From: Desulfobacteraceae bacterium
GTDB taxonomy: Bacteria > Desulfobacterota > Desulfobacteria > Desulfobacterales > Desulfosarcinaceae
Direction: 5' to 3'
Length of the DNA stretch: 64,000 nucleotides
Assembly (NCBI GenBank): GCA_013003715.1
Contig: JABDIN010000065.1
Location: 62,001 to 126,000 of the forward strand
Positions 54,119 through 62,469 of the stretch are shown piece after piece. The position numbers were made by a program, and so were the translations under genes. The notes beneath the pieces are model-generated. The model was not told where the DNA came from, did no database searches, and saw only the letters and a program-made list of their open reading frames with translations. The first letter of the stretch is position 1; each line of letters starts with the position of its first letter.

Positions 54119-55237
54119 ATGAAAGTCGACGGAAAAGATATCCGGCCCATCTGGTATGACAGCACAACGCAGATCGTACAGGTCATTGATCAACGACGAT
54201 TACCCCATGAATTCGCAGTGATGCCGCTCACGTCCGTGGACGACATCATCGTGGCCATCAAGGAACTGGCAGTACGCGGCGCACCGTTGATCGGGGTCAC
54301 CGGTGCTTATGGTGTGATGATTGCCGCCATGACGGCGGGAGACGGCCAGGACCGCAAAGAGATCATAGAACATGAATGCCTGCGGATCAAAGATGCCCGG
54401 CCAACAGCCGTGAATCTGGCCTGGGCCGTGGATCGAACCCTCTCCAAAACACTTGCCAAAGACGACGAGGCGGATCAAATCAAGGCCGCCTGTGACGAAG
54501 CGGACGCCATTTCCGAGGCGGAAGCGGAAAACTGCCGTCTGATCGGGGAACACGGCCTTCCCATTATTCAGGCCATCAGCGAAAAAAAGAGTGGGAAATC
54601 AGTTAATATTCTGACCCACTGCAATGCGGGTTGGCTGGCCTGTGTGGAATACGGGACGGCAACGGCCCCGATCTATACGGCATTTGACCGGGGGATCGAT
54701 GTGCATGTCTGGGTGGATGAAACCCGTCCGTTGAATCAGGGAAGCCGGCTGACCGCCTGGGAGTTGGGGAAACACGGCATCGACCATACCATCATCACCG
54801 ATAACGCCGGCGGCCATTTGATGCAGCACGGCTTGGTGGACCTGGTGATTACCGGAACGGACCGGACGACCTATTCCGGAGACGTGGCCAACAAGATAGG
54901 TACCTACCTGAAGGCCCTGGCGGCCAAGGATAATGGTATCCCGTTTTACGTGGCCCTGCCGTCAAGCACCTTTGATTGGGAGATCCGGGACGGTATAACG
55001 GATATTCCCATCGAGCTTCGGGATGCAGATGAAGTCCGCCGCGTCCAGGGGTTTTCCAACGGACAACTGACAACGGTGCTGGTGTCGCCGGCGGACAGCC
55101 ATGCCGCCAATTACGCCTTTGATGTCACGCCGGCGCGGCTGGTCACCGGATTTATCACCGAACGCGGTGTCTGCGGGGCGTCGGAATCCGAGGTGAAGGC
55201 GTTGTTTCCGGATTTATCCCCGGCGATCGCATCTTGA
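54119..55237 (+). CDS. mtnA: Methylthioribose-1-phosphate isomerase (MtnA/eIF2B-like)
   Basis: 372 residues. The N-terminal MtnA motif AIKELAVRGAPLIGVTGAYG (about 44-63), the cysteine block ILTHCNAGWLACVEYGTA (about 162) and DNAGGHLMQHG...VITGTDR (about 231-252; usually GADR in the family) support the call. The enzyme opens the ribose-1-phosphate ring in methionine salvage. In some bacteria close relatives act on 5-deoxyribose-1-phosphate. It is transcribed alone but, with the nucleoside phosphorylase and deaminases at 40.5-44 kb, could complete a salvage route. A siroheme decarboxylase gene follows 31 bases later. Confidence 0.88.
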   Translation: MKVDGKDIRPIWYDSTTQIVQVIDQRRLPHEFAVMPLTSVDDIIVAIKELAVRGAPLIGVTGAYGVMIAAMTAGDGQDRKEIIEHECLRIKDARPTAVNLAWAVDRTLSKTLAKDDEADQIKAACDEADAISEAEAENCRLIGEHGLPIIQAISEKKSGKSVNILTHCNAGWLACVEYGTATAPIYTAFDRGIDVHVWVDETRPLNQGSRLTAWELGKHGIDHTIITDNAGGHLMQHGLVDLVITGTDRTTYSGDVANKIGTYLKALAAKDNGIPFYVALPSSTFDWEIRDGITDIPIELRDADEVRRVQGFSNGQLTTVLVSPADSHAANYAFDVTPARLVTGFITERGVCGASESEVKALFPDLSPAIAS

Positions 55238-55268
55238 TTTTTTACCCTAAACTGCCTATACCATCGCC

Positions 55269-55745
55269 ATGCTTACTGAGTTGGAAGAAAAGATAGTCGC
55301 ATCGATTCAAGAGGATATGCCCATCGTCCACCGGCCGTACCTGGTCCTTGCCCGGCAGATAGGTGTCACTGAAGCGCAATACCTGGAAACCCTGCAATCT
55401 CTTTGCGACCGCGGGGTGATACGCCGGTTCGGGGTCACCATCCGTCACCAGAAGTCCGGATTCGGCGCCAATGCCATGACCGCATGGATCGTGGATGAGG
55501 ATCGCATCGAAACCGTCGGTGAAATCATGGCGTCATTCGTCGAAGTGTCTCATTGTTACCGGCGGAATCCCACCGGATCCTGGCCGTATAATCTTTACAC
55601 CATGATCCATGGCACCGATGAGGCCGACTGTATCGAAACCGCCGGAAAAATGTCCGAAAAAGCCGATGTCCGGACGTATCAATTGCTGTTCAGTCGGCGT
55701 GAACTGAAAAAGACTTCCATGAAATATTATCCGGACGCCATTTAG
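55269..55745 (+). CDS. Siroheme decarboxylase subunit (AhbA/AhbB, Lrp/AsnC fold)
   Basis: 158 residues. An AsnC-type helix-turn-helix region (residues about 5-60) is followed by the ligand-binding RAM-like domain with RRFGVTIRHQKSGFGANAMTAWIVDE and the diagnostic HCYRRNPTGSWPYNLYTMIHG block (about 93-113). This block is characteristic of siroheme decarboxylases, which remove two acetate carboxyls from siroheme on the alternative heme pathway of sulfate reducers. Usually AhbA and AhbB act as a pair; the partner is not in the window. The stop codon TAG forms the left end of a MITE-like repeat. Which subunit it is cannot be told. Confidence 0.85.
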   Translation: MLTELEEKIVASIQEDMPIVHRPYLVLARQIGVTEAQYLETLQSLCDRGVIRRFGVTIRHQKSGFGANAMTAWIVDEDRIETVGEIMASFVEVSHCYRRNPTGSWPYNLYTMIHGTDEADCIETAGKMSEKADVRTYQLLFSRRELKKTSMKYYPDAI

Positions 55746-55887
55746 TGTCCATCCATAAATGGCATCTTGCGGCTCATATCTGCGTTCTCGCGTTTTAGAA
55801 ATACTCGACGTAAGCCCATTACGACTGCGTTTTCTAAAACACTGCGGCCTTGATCTGGACCACAAGCTACCATCTCTGGATGGACAC
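55745..55887. repeat. MITE-like element with 11-bp terminal inverted repeats
   Basis: A 143-base stretch bounded by GTGTCCATCCA (55745-55755) and TGGATGGACAC (55877-55887), perfect complements. The inner arms also pair imperfectly along nearly the whole length, with a second pair TTTTAGAAA / TTTCTAAAA, so it can fold into one long hairpin. No coding capacity. The left end sits inside the stop codon of the siroheme decarboxylase gene. The flanks share the bases CATTT, a possible short target duplication. Confidence 0.78.
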
Positions 55888-55951
55888 CATTTGATATGCC
55901 GGAACTGTTTGTCCACTGACCTTCCGGCCAATCGGGTTAGGAGATCGTCCC

Positions 55952-57295
55952 CTGTCACGGCGCGATAAACTGCACATTCTGTTAGTCAATCCCTGGATTC
56001 ATGATTTCGCTGCGTATGATTTCTGGGCCAGGCCGCTTGGGTTATTGTCCCTGGGGGGATGGCTCGAGGCCCACGGCCTTCGTGTGTCCTATGTGGATTG
56101 TCTGGACCGTTTTCATCCCAACGCGCCACCGGTTGATCCGCTGAAACGCCACGGACGGGGGCCGTATCGAAAAACACCCATACCGAAACCGTCCGGTCTG
56201 GCGGAAGTGCCCCGGAATTTCTCCCGGTACGGCATTCTACCGGAATGGTTTGAATCCGATCTGATGCGCCTCGATGCTCCGGATCTGATTCTGGTCACCT
56301 CCATGATGACTTATTGGTACACCGGCGTGAAGGAGACCATCACGATGCTGCGTGGGGTTTTCGGCGATACCCCCATCGTCCTGGGCGGAATTTATGCGAG
56401 TCTCTGCCGTGAGCACGCACATCACCAGATGCCGGTGGATGATATCATTTCCGGTCCGGGAGAACCGGTGTTGCCGGACCTCTTACATCGGCACACCGGT
56501 CTCCGGCTGAACCCGAAGTTTTCGGCGTACGATCCGGATTCATGGCCCTTTCCGGCCTTCCATCTCCAGCGGACGATCAATTTCATCCCCCTGCTCACCA
56601 CCCGGGGCTGCCCGTATGCCTGTACCTATTGTGCATCATCATTTCTGAATGAAAAATGGTGGCGCCGGAAACCGGAAGGCGTTGTGGAGGAAATTCTGTA
56701 TTGGCACGCGGAACACAGGGTGCGGGACTTTGTATTGTATGATGATGCCCTGCTGACCGACGCCCGGCATCATATCGTCCCCATCCTGGAGGCCGTGATC
56801 CGGCGCGGGATCACGGTTCGGTTCCACACGCCGAATGCCGTCCATCTCCGGGAGATCACCCCCCGGGTGGCGCAACTGATGTTTGATGCCGGATTCAAGA
56901 CACTCCGGCTGGGGTTGGAAACCACTGCCTTTGAAACGCGCAATCGAATGGATCGAAAGGTCACTGAAGGGGAGTTCACGGCTGCAGTGCAATATTTAAT
57001 GCACGCCGGGTTCAGGACGGATCAGGTCGGCGCATATCTGCTGGCCGGGCTTCCCGGCCAGACCCCCGAAGCGGTGGAAGCGTCCATTGCCATGGTGAAA
57101 ACGACCGGCATCACCCCCGTCATTGCCCACTATACGCCTATCCCCCATACCGCCATGTGGCCTGAAGCGGTGGCTGCTTCCCCATATGATCTGGAGAACG
57201 AGCCCCTGTTTACCAACAATGCGCTGTTTCCCTGCCGGCGGGAAGGATTCTCATGGGACACCCTGGCACGGTTCAAACAATTGATAGCCGGATGA
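55952..57295 (+). CDS. B12-binding-type radical SAM protein with apparent CTG start
   Basis: About 447 residues from CTG 55952. The coding N-terminus (DKLHILLVNPW, then a B12-binding-like region to about residue 140 with IVLGGIYASL) continues upstream of any ATG, GTG or TTG in the frame. The only TTG (56045) would delete the conserved HILLVNPW and Rossmann start. AGGAG at 55939-55943 lies 8 bases before CTG 55952, ideal for initiation there. The radical SAM core has GCPYACTYCASSF (C-x3-C-x2-C, about 203), and later LGLETT and AYLLAGLPGQTPE. Substrate unknown. The MITE-like repeat ends 64 bases upstream. Confidence 0.8.
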   Translation: MSRRDKLHILLVNPWIHDFAAYDFWARPLGLLSLGGWLEAHGLRVSYVDCLDRFHPNAPPVDPLKRHGRGPYRKTPIPKPSGLAEVPRNFSRYGILPEWFESDLMRLDAPDLILVTSMMTYWYTGVKETITMLRGVFGDTPIVLGGIYASLCREHAHHQMPVDDIISGPGEPVLPDLLHRHTGLRLNPKFSAYDPDSWPFPAFHLQRTINFIPLLTTRGCPYACTYCASSFLNEKWWRRKPEGVVEEILYWHAEHRVRDFVLYDDALLTDARHHIVPILEAVIRRGITVRFHTPNAVHLREITPRVAQLMFDAGFKTLRLGLETTAFETRNRMDRKVTEGEFTAAVQYLMHAGFRTDQVGAYLLAGLPGQTPEAVEASIAMVKTTGITPVIAHYTPIPHTAMWPEAVAASPYDLENEPLFTNNALFPCRREGFSWDTLARFKQLIAG

Positions 57296-57456
57296 AAGGC
57301 AGGACTTGATAAGCGGGTGGCTGAACTATTTTTCTTTTTAATTTCCACAAGAACTATATATTGACCCCAAAGACGTCAGTGGTTGTATGATGATTTGATG
57401 TATACGGCATCAACGATTCATCACAATTCAGGTATGAACGGGCAGGGGAGGTGGTG

Positions 57457-57912
57457 ATGGGGCGGGACGACAAACCGATGCGCGATGGTGAGATGGTGCC
57501 GGAGATCACCAATAATTCAAAGGATATTGAATTTTTGGATGAAAAGGTATTTCAATACAACTTCTCCAAAATCGGGAAGTACGAATATCAGGATATTGCG
57601 TTTTGCATTCGTGATCCACAGGCAAACATCATCGGTGGCATATCCGGACACACCGGGTTGGGGTGGCTTTACATCCATGGATTGTGGATAGCTGAAAAAT
57701 TCCGGGGTGAGGGCTATGGTATTCGCTTGCTTGAAGCGGCAGAGAAAGAAGCGTTCGACAGAGGATGCCATAGCGCATATCTATATTCCTATGATTTTCA
57801 AGCCCCCTCATTTTATGAAAAAGCAGGGTACCGGCGCGTGGCAACGTTGCCGGATTTTCCAACTGGTCATCAAAAGGTCTATTTGACCAAACGATTACAG
57901 AATGACGTATAA
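57457..57912 (+). CDS. GNAT-family N-acetyltransferase
   Basis: About 151 residues. The acetyl-CoA-binding core is LGWLYIHGLWIAEKFRGEGYGIRLLEAAEKEAFDRGC (about 68-105), with the R/Q-x-x-G-x-G/A-like EKFRGEGYG loop; the C-terminal part FYEKAGYRRVATLPDFPTG is typical of the fold. Start is ATG 57457 (with GGGAGG before it); a GTG two codons earlier is equally possible. No partner gene gives a substrate; members acetylate proteins, amino sugars or antibiotics. It is preceded by an A+T-rich gap (57296-57450) that probably carries a promoter. Confidence 0.87.
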   Translation: MGRDDKPMRDGEMVPEITNNSKDIEFLDEKVFQYNFSKIGKYEYQDIAFCIRDPQANIIGGISGHTGLGWLYIHGLWIAEKFRGEGYGIRLLEAAEKEAFDRGCHSAYLYSYDFQAPSFYEKAGYRRVATLPDFPTGHQKVYLTKRLQNDV

Positions 57913-57931
57913 TTTTAACCCGGCAACTAAA

Positions 57932-57949
57932 TAGTGTTCATCCATAAAT
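57932..57949. repeat. Short remnant of the MITE-like repeat end
   Basis: TAGTGTTCATCCATAAAT differs by one base from the left end of the element at 55743-55760 (TAGTGTCCATCCATAAAT). The matching right end is not found nearby, so this is a truncated copy. Confidence 0.5.
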
Positions 57950-57998
57950 ACGACTTTTGTGTATATATCCGCCGGAGCAACAATACAGGGAGACCGTG

Positions 57999-59525
57999 AT
58001 GCGTATGGTATGCAGACTGTCCGTTCAAGGACACCGTTGGTTGTTTGTATGGATCTTTGTCATCCTGTTTTCGGTTGCCGGCTGCGGCGGTTCCGGGTCG
58101 GGCACATCAACCGGCAATACCACGCCACCGGGCACCGATCCGCCGTATCATGATGTCAACATTCCGGGGGCGGTGGAATGGCGGGCGGACGATTTTACGA
58201 GCGTCATCGACGTGGGGCCGGGACATGATGTTGCGTCGCCTTGTGACGTCCAATGGGCGGATATCAGTGAATCCACTCTCATCAGAATTTATTGGCGGTC
58301 AACGCCCTACCGGTGTAAATGGGTTGTTACCGCCATCGGCCGAGAGGATGCACCGGTGGTGATTACCGGTGTTCCGGACAATGGCCGGTTACCCGTCATC
58401 ACCGGTGATGATGCTGTCACCCCGGCCGGGCTTTATTATCTCAACGAGGACCGTTCCGTCCTGAAAGTGGGGAATTACACGGGGGCCGGGGATATGGATG
58501 TTCCTGCATTTGTTTTTATCGAAAATCTGGATATCCGAAGCGGCCGTCCCGCTTTTGATTTTACGGACCGGTATGGAGATCCCGCCTCCTATCGCTCCAA
58601 CGCCGCCGCCGTGCATATCGAGGAGGGTGATCACATCACCGTGCGGGGGTGTTACATCCATGACGCCGGAAACGGGATCTTCACCTCGCATTTGACCCGG
58701 GATATTCTGATCAGCGGAAATTATATTTATGACAATGGCATCGACAGCCGGATATACGAACACAACACCTATACCGAAAGCATGGGCATCGTGTATGAAT
58801 ATAATCGATTCGGTCCGTTGAGAACCAATTGTCCGGGCAACAACCTGAAGGACCGGTCCGCCGGAACCATCATCCGATACAATTGGATCGAAGGCGGAAA
58901 CCGTCAACTGGACCTTGTGGAGACCGAATACGAGACGTTCTTTAACGACCCGTCTTACGACGAAACGTTCGTTTACGGCAATATTCTCATTGAACCCGAC
59001 GGGGCCGGCAACAGCCAGATGATTCACTACGGCGGAGACGGGGATGACGATGCTTTTTACCGGCGGGGGGTCGTCTATCTCTACCACAACACCCTGGTGT
59101 CGACCCGGAGCGGAAATACCACGCTGATTCGCCTGTCCACCGATAATGTCACGGCGGATATCCGGAACAATATCGTTTATACGGTTGCGGGGGCCGGCCG
59201 TCTGGCGCTCACCAACGGCCACGGCATCATCCATTTGAACGGCAATTGGCTCTCCCGGGATTATCAATACAGCTTCGAGGCCGAGGTGCCTGATGTGCTG
59301 ACGGAAGCGGACAACATGACCGGCGACGACCCCGGCTTCCTGGATTTCAGTGCCCGGGAGTTCCAGCCGGCAAACAGTTCGCCGTGCATAGATACCGCCG
59401 TCGCCCTTACCGCTGCCGCCGCGGATTACCCGGTCGATATGTCATATGCCAAGCACCAGTCCGGTGATGACCGGGAGACAATCGGCAGCCGGCCGGATGT
59501 CGGGGCCTTCGAGTCCCCCGAGTAA
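57999..59525 (+). CDS. Predicted lipoprotein with right-handed beta-helix
   Basis: About 508 residues. Signal peptide with lipobox AGCGG (about residue 28) is followed by a Ser/Gly/Thr-rich linker. The body contains parallel beta-helix-type repeats: AAVHIEEGDHITVRGCYIHDAGNGIFTSHLTRDILISGNYIYDNG, then IIRYNWIEGG, VYGNILIEPDG and ADIRNNIVYTV. Such folds occur in pectate lyases and other polysaccharide-acting or surface proteins; catalytic residues of a lyase are not recognised. It ends with PDVGAFESPE, the usual end of beta-helix 'choice-of-anchor' proteins. ATG 57999 is preferred with GGGAGA ahead. Confidence 0.82.
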   Translation: MRMVCRLSVQGHRWLFVWIFVILFSVAGCGGSGSGTSTGNTTPPGTDPPYHDVNIPGAVEWRADDFTSVIDVGPGHDVASPCDVQWADISESTLIRIYWRSTPYRCKWVVTAIGREDAPVVITGVPDNGRLPVITGDDAVTPAGLYYLNEDRSVLKVGNYTGAGDMDVPAFVFIENLDIRSGRPAFDFTDRYGDPASYRSNAAAVHIEEGDHITVRGCYIHDAGNGIFTSHLTRDILISGNYIYDNGIDSRIYEHNTYTESMGIVYEYNRFGPLRTNCPGNNLKDRSAGTIIRYNWIEGGNRQLDLVETEYETFFNDPSYDETFVYGNILIEPDGAGNSQMIHYGGDGDDDAFYRRGVVYLYHNTLVSTRSGNTTLIRLSTDNVTADIRNNIVYTVAGAGRLALTNGHGIIHLNGNWLSRDYQYSFEAEVPDVLTEADNMTGDDPGFLDFSAREFQPANSSPCIDTAVALTAAAADYPVDMSYAKHQSGDDRETIGSRPDVGAFESPE

Positions 59526-59546
59526 GGCAAGTCGTTCGGAAACCGG

Positions 59547-60005
59547 TCATATCTGAAAATCCAACTTGGGATTGACCGGTTCAGTGGAGATGTAGGGGAC
59601 CAGCATCACGGCACAAGGCGCTTTTTCAAAAACCGTCATGGCCACGTAATCAAGACGACCCAGGCTCATACCCGGTGCCTGATGCGCCCCCAGCACGATC
59701 AGATCCGCATCGATTTCCGCCGCCTGTTTACAGATGGCCACCCCCGGGTCGGCCGGAAAACAATGAAAGGCGAATTTCGGTACGCCGGTGATCATCGGTG
59801 CGATCTCCGCCTCAAATTGGTGTTCGGCCGCCGCTATCAACTCACGGGATTTCGGGCTCTGCTTTTTCAATCCCGTATCCGCATAATCCAGCGCATTGAA
59901 TATATGAAGTTCTGCCTGTTGACTCCGGGCCAGCGCAATCGCCCGTTTCAGCGCAAGTTGGCTGGCGGTGGTAAACTTAAAAGCGGCTAATATGCAGTTG
60001 AACAT
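59547..60005 (-). CDS. Universal stress protein (UspA family)
   Basis: 152 residues. Start MFNCILAAFKFT at 60005 is chosen since GGAGG stands 8 bases before it; the longer frames start too close to the ribosome site. The ATP-binding-type loop of the family is LIVLGAHQAPGMSLGRLDYVAMTVFEKAPCAVMLVP (about 108-143), where the G-x2-G-x9-G(S/T) pattern of ATP binders is only partly met. Usp proteins respond to starvation and redox stress. It ends 21 bases from the convergent beta-helix gene. Confidence 0.88.
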   Translation of the reverse strand: MFNCILAAFKFTTASQLALKRAIALARSQQAELHIFNALDYADTGLKKQSPKSRELIAAAEHQFEAEIAPMITGVPKFAFHCFPADPGVAICKQAAEIDADLIVLGAHQAPGMSLGRLDYVAMTVFEKAPCAVMLVPYISTEPVNPKLDFQI

Positions 60006-60368
60006 TATCATTTCCTCCAATTCGATGACCATTACGATGTTTTAAGATAAGTCCTGTTTTCTGCGTCTGCATTGTTTGACAATATTGTCCAAATAGGATG
60101 TATTTCCGGCAAGGTAATAGTAATAAGCAGCAAGGTGATTGTAATAAGCAGCAAGGTGATTGTAAAAAGAGGTGAGTTGTGGGAAAACGAATTCAGCTGT
60201 GAAATCGCATGGTGCAGGACAATGTAATTGTTATCAGATAATATCCCGGATCGGCAAGCATCCGATGGGAGCCATACCGCCCGTAAAAATCCCGGGTAAA
60301 TGGTAATAATCGCTAACCGGCTGAATCATCAGCCAAAATAATCTAACGGAACAGCCCACGGGTACTAC
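60006..60368. other. Intergenic region with tandem repeat
   Basis: 363 bases between divergent genes (usp on the left, hisE on the right). It includes a threefold 21-bp repeat (60109-60171). TTGACA at 60076-60081 could be a -35 box for either side. Beyond the repeat I see no gene and no clear riboswitch. Confidence 0.4.
60109..60171. repeat. Three tandem copies of a 21-bp unit
   Basis: GCAAGGT(AATA/GATT)GTAATAAGCA is repeated directly at 60109-60129, 60130-60150 and 60151-60171, the second copy differing from the first at two or three bases and the third diverging at its end. Since 21 bp is two helical turns, the copies face the same side of the DNA, as tandem protein sites would. It lies 37 bases or more upstream of the hisE start region. 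Confidence 0.6.
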
Positions 60369-60632
60369 ATGAAAAGATTTGATGAATTGTTTCTGGAATT
60401 GAAACAAAAGATTGCCGCCAAGGATTCCGGTTCAGGGACCGTCCGGTTGGTGGCCAGGGGCAGGCATGAAATCGGTAAGAAAATAATTGAAGAGGCGGGT
60501 GAGGTTTGGATGGCCGCTGAATATGAGGGCCGCGAAAAAACCGCTGAAGAAATATCACAACTGCTGTATCATCTACAGGTCATGATGATTGCCTGTGATC
60601 TGGAGCTGGAGGATGTTTACCGGTATTTATAA
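60369..60632 (+). CDS. hisE: Phosphoribosyl-ATP pyrophosphohydrolase
   Basis: 87 residues, all-alpha, with the HisE signature [37 protein letters not shown] (about 37-72) carrying the Glu/Asp metal ligands of the MazG-like fold. It removes pyrophosphate from phosphoribosyl-ATP in histidine synthesis. It lies 47 bases before hisG; a hairpin overlaps its stop codon. The rest of the histidine pathway genes are not near. The ATG has no strong ribosome site, so expression may be low or from a leader. Confidence 0.9.
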   Translation: MKRFDELFLELKQKIAAKDSGSGTVRLVARGRHEIGKKIIEEAGEVWMAAEYEGREKTAEEISQLLYHLQVMMIACDLELEDVYRYL

Positions 60633-60662
60633 ACAGCGCTGAACGAAAAAACGCTGTTTTTT
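60631..60662 (+). terminator. Weak intrinsic terminator/attenuator between hisE and hisG
   Basis: AAACAGCG (60631-60638) pairs with CGCTGTTT (60652-60659) with a 13-base A-rich loop and then TTT. It begins on the stop codon of hisE and ends 17 bases before hisG. It could lower hisG expression relative to hisE. Confidence 0.5.
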
Positions 60663-60679
60663 CCAAAGGGGAATAGGTT

Positions 60680-61528
60680 ATGTTACAGGTGGCTTTACCC
60701 AATAAAGGCGGATTGTCGGCGGAAGCGGTTCAACTGGTGAAAGAGGCCGGTTACAATTGCCGGCGGTACGGGCGCGAACTCGCTGTCCGCGACAGTGTCC
60801 ACGAAATTGAATTCATCTTTCTGAGACCACGGGACATTGCCGTCTATGTGAGTGAAGGTGTGCTGGCACTCGGCATTACCGGGAGGGATCTGGCCGTTGA
60901 CAGTCAATCCTCATTCGAGGAGCTACTGGAGCTGCGGTTCGGAAAATCCAGGTTTTTCTATGCGGTGCCCACAGACAGCGGTTTGACGCCCGCAGACCTG
61001 GGCGGCTTGCGCATCGCCACTTCGTATACCCATCTTGTTCAAAAGGACCTGGCGCGCAGGGGTATTTCCGCCGATGTCATCCGTCTCGATGGCGCCGTGG
61101 AAATCTCCATCCAGCTGGGTGTGGCCGATGCCATTGCCGATGTGGTGGAATCCGGCCGGACCATGTTCGAAGCCGGACTGAAGACCATCGGTGAGCCCAT
61201 TCTGGAGTCGGAGGCCCTGCTCATCTCCCGTCAAAAAGAGCTGTTGGCTGATGACAAAGTGAAAACCTTTGTGGAGCGGTTGAACGGTATCGTCGTGGCC
61301 AGGGAGTATGTGATGGTCGAGTATGATCTGCCCGAAAAAATGCTGGAAATGGCCTGCATGATAACTCCGGGTATCGAATCGCCCACCATTTCCCCCCTGT
61401 CGAAAAAAGGCTGGGTGGCGGTAAAATCCATGGCCAGAAAGCCGGACATCAACACGATCATGGATAAATTAACGGCCGTCAAGGCTAAAGGCATCATTGT
61501 GACGGACATCCGGACCTGCCGGATGTAA
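60680..61528 (+). CDS. hisG: ATP phosphoribosyltransferase (long form)
   Basis: 282 residues. It catalyses the first, feedback-regulated step of histidine synthesis. N-terminal ALPNKGGLSAEAVQL (about 4-19, usually NKGR), ALGITGRDLAVD (about 66) and the phosphoribosyl pyrophosphate-binding block GVADAIADVVESGRTMFEAGLK (about 145) are family features. The C-terminal ACT-like regulatory domain (about 210-282, ending KAKGIIVTDIRTCRM) makes it the long form inhibited by histidine. It follows hisE after a hairpin. Confidence 0.92.
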   Translation: MLQVALPNKGGLSAEAVQLVKEAGYNCRRYGRELAVRDSVHEIEFIFLRPRDIAVYVSEGVLALGITGRDLAVDSQSSFEELLELRFGKSRFFYAVPTDSGLTPADLGGLRIATSYTHLVQKDLARRGISADVIRLDGAVEISIQLGVADAIADVVESGRTMFEAGLKTIGEPILESEALLISRQKELLADDKVKTFVERLNGIVVAREYVMVEYDLPEKMLEMACMITPGIESPTISPLSKKGWVAVKSMARKPDINTIMDKLTAVKAKGIIVTDIRTCRM

Positions 61529-61616
61529 GGACAAGCGTAATCACGGCGTAGTCAGGATTTACAGGGGACGGACGTTTCACCTTCCCGCAATTCGCCGGTG
61601 AGAAAGGACGATTCAT

Positions 61617-62090
61617 ATGGCTATATATCTTGTCCAGCATGGGATGACCGTGCCAAAGGAAGCGGACCCCCGTCGCCCCCTGTCGGACGAGGGTAGAGAA
61701 GAGATCCTGTCCGTGGCGGAACACCTGAAAAAGATGGGCATTGCCGTCCCTCAAATATACCACAGCGGCAAAGCCAGGGCATCGGAAACCGCCCGGATTT
61801 TGTCCGATCGGATCGGCAACGGTGAAGTCCATGAGGTGACCGGGATGAATCCGATGGATGATGTGACCTTGTTCACTTCCAGTGTCCGGAACGACGCCAT
61901 GTACGTCGGACATCTGCCCCATATGGGGAAACTGGTGTCTTATCTGATCACCGGTGAGACGGAAAACAGTGTTGTCAGGTTCATATTCGGGGGGGTGGTC
62001 TGTGTTGAAAAAGACAGGCAGGGGTATCATGTCCAATGGTACCTGAGGCCATCCATGTGCACGGATCAACCCCATGGATCATCTGAATAG
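61617..62090 (+). CDS. SixA-like phosphohistidine phosphatase
   Basis: 157 residues of the histidine phosphatase (RHG) superfamily, with the catalytic His in VQHGMTVP (SixA group has QHG where most have RHG), then RPLSDEGREEI (about 23), the arginine in HSGKARASETARIL (about 50) and the second His in VGHLPHMGKLV (about 100). SixA removes phosphate from histidine phosphotransfer domains. No phosphotransfer protein is beside it, so the partner is unknown. It lies 88 bases after hisG with a GAGAAAGGA ribosome site. Confidence 0.83.
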   Translation: MAIYLVQHGMTVPKEADPRRPLSDEGREEILSVAEHLKKMGIAVPQIYHSGKARASETARILSDRIGNGEVHEVTGMNPMDDVTLFTSSVRNDAMYVGHLPHMGKLVSYLITGETENSVVRFIFGGVVCVEKDRQGYHVQWYLRPSMCTDQPHGSSE

Positions 62091-62200
62091 CCGTGTTTTC
62101 TTTTTATGGAGACCGAATACAAATATCAATGGCGAAGACCATACTGCCGGTGACACCGGTGTTGTGAAAATATGCGTGAAAATTAAAGGAGAGAGAAGAC

Positions 62201-62434
62201 ATGATAAAGCTACATAACAAGAACACCCGGGAATTGATTGGTGAGATCGATGAGGCGCAGCTTCAGTTTTTGATAGACGAACTCGTGGAAGAGGATGGCA
62301 CGGACCAGGATTACTATATAAACCGGGATCAATTGGATCAATTGGAGAAAAAAGGAGATCCGGTCCTCATCCGGATGTTGCGGGATGCGCTGGGTACAGA
62401 TGACGACATGGACATCATCTGGTCCAAATCATGA
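62201..62434 (+). CDS. Small acidic hypothetical protein (77 aa)
   Basis: 77 residues, acidic, with ITREL-type start (KLHNKNTRELIGEIDEAQLQFLIDELVEEDGTDQDYYINRD) and an amphipathic helix at the end (VLIRMLRDALGTDDDMDIIW). Similar small proteins occur in delta-proteobacteria, some wrongly annotated as galactosyldiacylglycerol synthase as I recall; no enzyme motif is present. An AAAGGAGAGAG ribosome site precedes the ATG. Function unknown. Confidence 0.72.
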   Translation: MIKLHNKNTRELIGEIDEAQLQFLIDELVEEDGTDQDYYINRDQLDQLEKKGDPVLIRMLRDALGTDDDMDIIWSKS

Positions 62435-62469
62435 ACCCATGATTTGCAGCCGGGGGAATCCAGGAATTC

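Noticed and set aside
56045-57295. TTG 56045 as start of the radical SAM gene
   Set aside because: It would remove the conserved HILLVNPW region coded just upstream in the same frame, and no ribosome site lies at proper distance.
60109-60171. CRISPR-like array
   Set aside because: The repeats are directly joined without spacers, only three copies of 21 bp, and no cas genes are near.
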